Positions 20,601 to 21,526 of a stretch of 21,526 nucleotides of DNA are shown here, one piece after another. The notes under the pieces were generated by a model. That model ran no database searches. It was not told the origin of the DNA and saw only the letters and a program-made list of their open reading frames with translations. The stretch's first letter is position 1; each line of letters opens with the position of its first letter. This stretch comes from Paratrimastix pyriformis. Its lineage: Eukaryota > Preaxostyla > Paratrimastigidae. Position numbers and translations under genes: made by a program. The stretch is taken from positions 1-21,526 of the forward strand of contig JAPMOS010000392.1 of assembly GCA_027972325.1 (NCBI GenBank), written 5' to 3'.

Positions 20601-21526
20601 GGCCAGCCTGGCCACGAGCGCCCAGGCCTGGAGGCGGCCCGCGCGGGTGCCGTCGCCCAGGCGGAGCAGGCCAGCAGGAGGCCACCCGCCTCGCGGCCGA
20701 CCACGCCGCGGAGCTGGCCACGGCCCGGGCGGCCACGGCGGCTGCCGAGGAGGCCCTGGCGGCGGAGGGCGTGCGGGCCGAGGAGGCCCTGGCCACGGTG
20801 GTGGTGTGCCGGCGCGAGCTGGCCTGGCTGCGGGAGTGCTGGCAGATGGAGCGCGAGAGTGCGCCAGCTGGGCGTGGGCCCTGCGTGCCGCCACCGACGA
20901 GGCGGACCGGCTCCGGGCCAGCCTGGCCACGAGCGCCCAGGCCCTGGAGGCGGCCCGCGCGGGTGCCGTCGCCCAGGCGGAGCAGGCCCAGCAGGAGGCC
21001 ACCCGCCTCGCGGCCGACCACGCCGCGGAGCTGGCCACGGCCCGGGCGGCCACGGCGGCTGCCGAGGAGGCCCTGGCGGCGGAGGGCGTGCGGGCCGAGG
21101 AGGCCCTGGCCACGGTGGTGGTGTGCCGGCGCGAGCTGGCCTGGCTGCGGGAGTGCTGGCAGATGGAGCGCGAGGAGTGCGCCAGCTGGGCGTGGGCCCT
21201 GCGTGCCGCCACCGACGAGGCGGACCGGCTCCGGGCCAGCCTGGCCACGAGCGCCCAGGCCCTGGAGGCGGCCCGCGCGGGTGCCGTCGCCCAGGCGGAG
21301 CAGGCCCAGCAGGAGGCCACCCGCCTCGCGGCCGACCACGCCGCGGAGCTGGCCACGGCCCGGGCGGCCACGGCGGCTGCCGAGGAGGCCCTGGCGGCGG
21401 GCGGGCGTGCGGGCCGAGGAGGCCCTGGCCACGGTGGTGGTGTGCCGGCGCGAGCTGGCCTGGCTGCGGGAGTGCTGGCAGATGGAGCGCGAGGTGCGCC
21501 AGCTGGGCGGTGGGCCTGCGTGCCGC
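1..21526 (+). CDS. Giant two-array coiled-coil repeat protein, internal fragment
   Basis: I do not recognise a named family. The + strand encodes an Ala/Glu/Gln/Arg-rich, almost wholly helical repeat protein with no start or end in the window. Residues from 1-15619 form sixteen units of about 334 residues, and residues from 15620 onward form units of 106 residues. Heptad-like spacing (for example AQSEAAR repeated, LAELEGELAAV) suggests long Ala-rich coiled coil. No signal peptide, membrane segment or catalytic motif is visible. Phe, Tyr, Ile and Asn are absent. The frame is supported by repeat periods divisible by three, in-frame copy-number variation, ATG found only in this frame, and no in-frame stop in the cleanest stretches. 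Single- and dinucleotide deletions shift the frame many times near both ends, so the span is given as one locus and not as one literal open frame. Known proteins of this style are often cytoskeletal or surface antigens, but no function can be assigned here. Satellite DNA that is open by chance is the main alternative. Confidence 0.75.
5674..6954 (+). CDS. Uninterrupted in-frame segment of array 1 (427 codons)
   Basis: This piece of the giant repeat protein reads without interruption from the AQSEAAR tract at the end of unit 6, through the hinge of unit 7, to ALARE in unit 8. It is bounded on the left by a cluster of deletions around 5580-5673, including an 11-base loss in the segment between AQLRAA and the first AQSEA. 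On the right a 2-base loss at gcgcgagag ends it. After that loss the same frame stays open through an Arg/Gly-rich shadow stretch until another deletion near 7391 restores the register. Confidence 0.7.
7393..10395 (+). CDS. Longest uninterrupted in-frame segment of array 1 (1001 codons)
   Basis: The cleanest part of the window: three unit lengths in one frame, starting at VAALAGEL in unit 8 and running through units 9 and 10 into unit 11 (ending EEAAAE). Units 9 and 10 each have the full 1002 bp and look identical, so this region gives the best consensus of the 334-residue repeat. ATG codons in this stretch are internal methionines of WQMQGEE and VAEMTTATT, not credible starts. A one-base loss (gaggccc to gagccc) ends the segment. 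Confidence 0.8.
7834..7923 (+). other. Trp module of array 1 (unit 9 shown), homologous to array 2
   Basis: Thirty residues from LAWLREAWQM to RAATDEA. It contains both tryptophans of the 334-residue unit. The DNA shares two long identical runs with array 2: ctggcctggctgcgggag at the start and gccgccaccgacgaggcgga at the end. Between them the sequences differ (QGEELAGAVEAAK here). Confidence 0.85.
8137..8244 (+). other. Pro/Thr/Ser/Gly hinge, one per 334-residue unit (unit 9 shown)
   Basis: Thirty-six residues from APLSAAAP through GGQVLVVAEM to TTATTQSEPD break the coil once per unit. It has three prolines, a Gly-Gly, a short hydrophobic stretch (VLVV) and many Thr/Ser. It is the only segment of the unit that does not look helical. 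Prolines are confined to it in the consensus. Array 2 has no equivalent. A flexible or beta-like joint is inferred from composition only. Confidence 0.6.
8635..8754 (+). repeat. 21-bp minisatellite (AQSEAAR heptads), full six-copy form
   Basis: Representative six-copy tract: five 21-bp copies gcccagtccgaggcggcgcg + t and a shorter sixth copy ending AQSEA before QAQAAAQAK. Each copy is one seven-residue turn set of a coiled coil. Copy numbers by unit from 1 to 16 are 6, 5, 6, 6, 6, 6, 5, 6, 6, 6, 2, 6, 5, 6, 4 and 4, so length changes come in whole heptads and conserve both frame and coil register. Confidence 0.9.
9256..9300 (+). repeat. 15-bp tract (QAAAA), usual three-copy form
   Basis: Three perfect copies of caggcggctgcggcc lie between the hinge (SEPDEAA) and LSAATARLAELEG. 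The five-residue period does not match a heptad, so it should shift coiled-coil phase or form a plain Ala helix just after the hinge. This is the common form in the array. Confidence 0.9.
10255..10314 (+). repeat. Expanded 15-bp tract (four QAAAA copies) in unit 11
   Basis: Four copies where three are usual. The same unit also lacks the Asp codon of SEPDEAA (SEPEAA here). Both changes are in frame. Confidence 0.9.
10398..11324 (+). CDS. In-frame segment covering the short unit 11 (309 codons)
   Basis: Continues the coil from AHASRVAAL to the same AHAS position one unit later. It includes the unit-11 AQSEA tract with only two copies, the shortest in the array. Small deletions bound it at both ends (one base each, near 10396 and 11325). 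The second is the same c loss in agccgg that also occurs near 7391, so it is a recurrent site. Confidence 0.7.
10650..10685 (+). repeat. Contracted AQSEA heptad tract (two copies) in unit 11
   Basis: Same 21-bp minisatellite, with only two copies where most units have six: a loss of 84 bp (28 residues, four heptads). The surrounding sequence is otherwise the consensus, so the loss is clean and consistent with slippage or unequal exchange inside the tract. Confidence 0.9.
12013..14457 (+). CDS. Uninterrupted in-frame segment of array 1 (815 codons)
   Basis: Runs from EEAAAEAEAALEL in unit 13 to AACAKG in unit 15. It contains two in-frame codon losses: one Ala codon near 13693 (AAAEG becomes AAEG) and one Leu codon near 14050 (APLSAAAP becomes APSAAAP). 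In-frame changes like these, in a stretch otherwise free of frameshifts, look more like real variation than the 1-2 base losses elsewhere. A 2-base loss (ggtgtgcag to ggtgcag) ends it. Confidence 0.75.
14459..17374 (+). CDS. In-frame segment crossing the array 1 / array 2 junction (972 codons)
   Basis: This segment shows that the two arrays belong to one reading frame. It starts at QAQSEQLEG in unit 15, runs through unit 16 with its four-copy AQSEA tract, reads AQAK directly into ATRLAADH at 15620, and continues through five perfect 106-residue units into the sixth, ending at CWQM where one base is lost. No in-frame stop lies within it. The junction preserves frame without any linker. Confidence 0.8.
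14540..14617 (+). repeat. Four-copy AQSEA heptad tract in unit 15
   Basis: Four copies of the 21-bp minisatellite (last one short). Together with unit 16 it is one of two adjacent four-copy tracts next to the junction with array 2; no other unit has four. Confidence 0.9.
15119..15178 (+). repeat. Expanded 15-bp tract (four QAAAA copies) in unit 16
   Basis: Second occurrence of the four-copy form, in the last unit before array 2. The Asp codon of SEPDEAA is present, unlike in unit 11, so the two expansions are either independent or one unit changed again afterwards. Confidence 0.9.
15515..15592 (+). repeat. Four-copy AQSEA heptad tract in unit 16, last of array 1
   Basis: Four copies of the 21-bp minisatellite ending 27 bases before array 2 begins. 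It shares its copy number with the preceding unit, suggesting these terminal units were duplicated together or are less homogenised than the array interior. Confidence 0.9.
15615..15626 (+). other. Junction between array 1 and array 2
   Basis: AQAQAAAQAK, the normal end of an array 1 unit, is followed at 15620 by A-T-R-L, the first residues of array 2. The expected next array 1 residues AAAEGAQAAAS are absent. The switch occurs exactly at the point that serves as unit boundary for both arrays and keeps the frame. The two array 1 units before it are the ones with shortened (four-copy) AQSEA tracts. Confidence 0.9.
15758..15844 (+). other. Trp/Cys module of array 2 (unit 1 shown), homologous to array 1
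   Basis: Twenty-nine residues from LAWLRECWQM to RAATDEA, one residue shorter than the array 1 version. It carries extra Cys and Trp (CWQMEREECASWAWAL). The shared start and end with a divergent middle argue for common descent, not chance similarity of Ala-rich sequence. Confidence 0.85.
17375..21526 (+). other. Right zone of recurrent small deletions in array 2
   Basis: After five perfect units, most copies carry one or more small losses. Several recur at identical places: ccc to cc in gcccaggccctgg (units 10, 13, 14, 16) and in caggcccagcagg (units 10 and 16), and a base loss in gcgaggagtgc (units 15 and 17). The last 130 bases are the worst. The array has no stop codons, so these shifts change the predicted peptide without terminating it. 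Confidence 0.7.

Larger units (their letters stand above)
15620..21526 (+). repeat. Array 2: nineteen tandem units, 318-bp consensus (106 codons), last partial
   Basis: Units start (gcc acc cgc, A-T-R) at 15620, 15938, 16256, 16574, 16892, 17210, 17524, 17841, 18156, 18473, 18784, 19099, 19417, 19734, 20051, 20368, 20681, 20998 and 21316 (cut by the window end). The first five and units 12 and 18 are exactly 318 bp; the others are 311-317 bp because of small deletions. Residues of one unit run from ATRLAADHAAEL, through AAAEEALAAEGV and VVVCRRELAWLRECWQM, to RAATDEADRLRASL and AVAQAEQAQQE. Per unit there are three cysteines (residues 43, 53, 61) and four tryptophans (49, 54, 64, 66), and no Lys, Pro, Phe, Tyr, Ile or Asn. 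No stop codon occurs in any of the six frames across this array. Only the frame continuing from array 1 gives the coil-like peptide. Confidence 0.95.

Noticed and set aside
1-21526. Antisense-strand genes, since all three - frames appear stop-free
   Set aside because: No ATG occurs on the - strand. The openness follows from absence of TpA and TCA, and the antisense peptides would be low-complexity shadows.

Overview
The whole 21.5 kb window is tandem-repeat DNA of extreme G+C content (roughly four fifths G+C by eye). On the + strand it reads as an internal piece of one giant alanine/glutamate/glutamine-rich coiled-coil protein. I see no start codon context, promoter, terminator, RNA gene, transposon or unrelated gene. 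Both ends of the window lie inside the repeats.

Layout. (1) Positions 1-15619: array 1, sixteen head-to-tail copies of a unit whose full length is 1002 bp (334 codons). Each copy contains a 21-bp (7-residue) minisatellite with 2 to 6 copies of AQSEAAR, a 15-bp (5-residue) tract with 3 or 4 copies of QAAAA, one Trp-containing module (LAWLREAWQM) and one Pro/Thr/Ser/Gly hinge that interrupts the coil. (2) Position 15620: an abrupt, in-frame junction. (3) Positions 15620-21526: array 2, eighteen full copies plus one partial copy of a 318-bp (106-codon) unit. This unit is different but carries a recognisably homologous module (LAWLRECWQM ... RAATDEA). The two arrays therefore look like independent amplifications of related coiled-coil modules within one gene. 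Together they would encode about 7,170 residues within this window alone.

Evidence for coding and for the frame. Every repeat period (1002, 318, 21 and 15 bp) is a multiple of three. Minisatellite copy-number changes are all in frame. Wherever I placed an ATG, it falls in the inferred frame. That frame has no stop, while TGA recurs in the other two + frames of array 1. The translated peptide has the composition and residue spacing of Ala-rich coiled coil. Copies are essentially identical at synonymous positions too, which implies recent amplification or strong homogenisation.

Quality. The frame is broken by many 1-2 base deletions. They are dense in 1-5673 and from 17375 to the end, and sparse between. 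They fall at runs and short dinucleotide repeats (ccc to cc, gcgc to gc, gaga to ga, gtgt to gt) and recur at the same sites in different copies, almost without substitutions. I read them mainly as consensus or assembly errors near contig ends, not as gene decay.

Organism. A single intronless frame of giant, homogenised, Ala/Glu/Gln-rich repeats with G/C-ending codons would suit a GC-rich microbial eukaryote such as a chlorophyte alga or a trypanosomatid. A high-GC actinobacterium cannot be excluded. Nothing in the window decides this.
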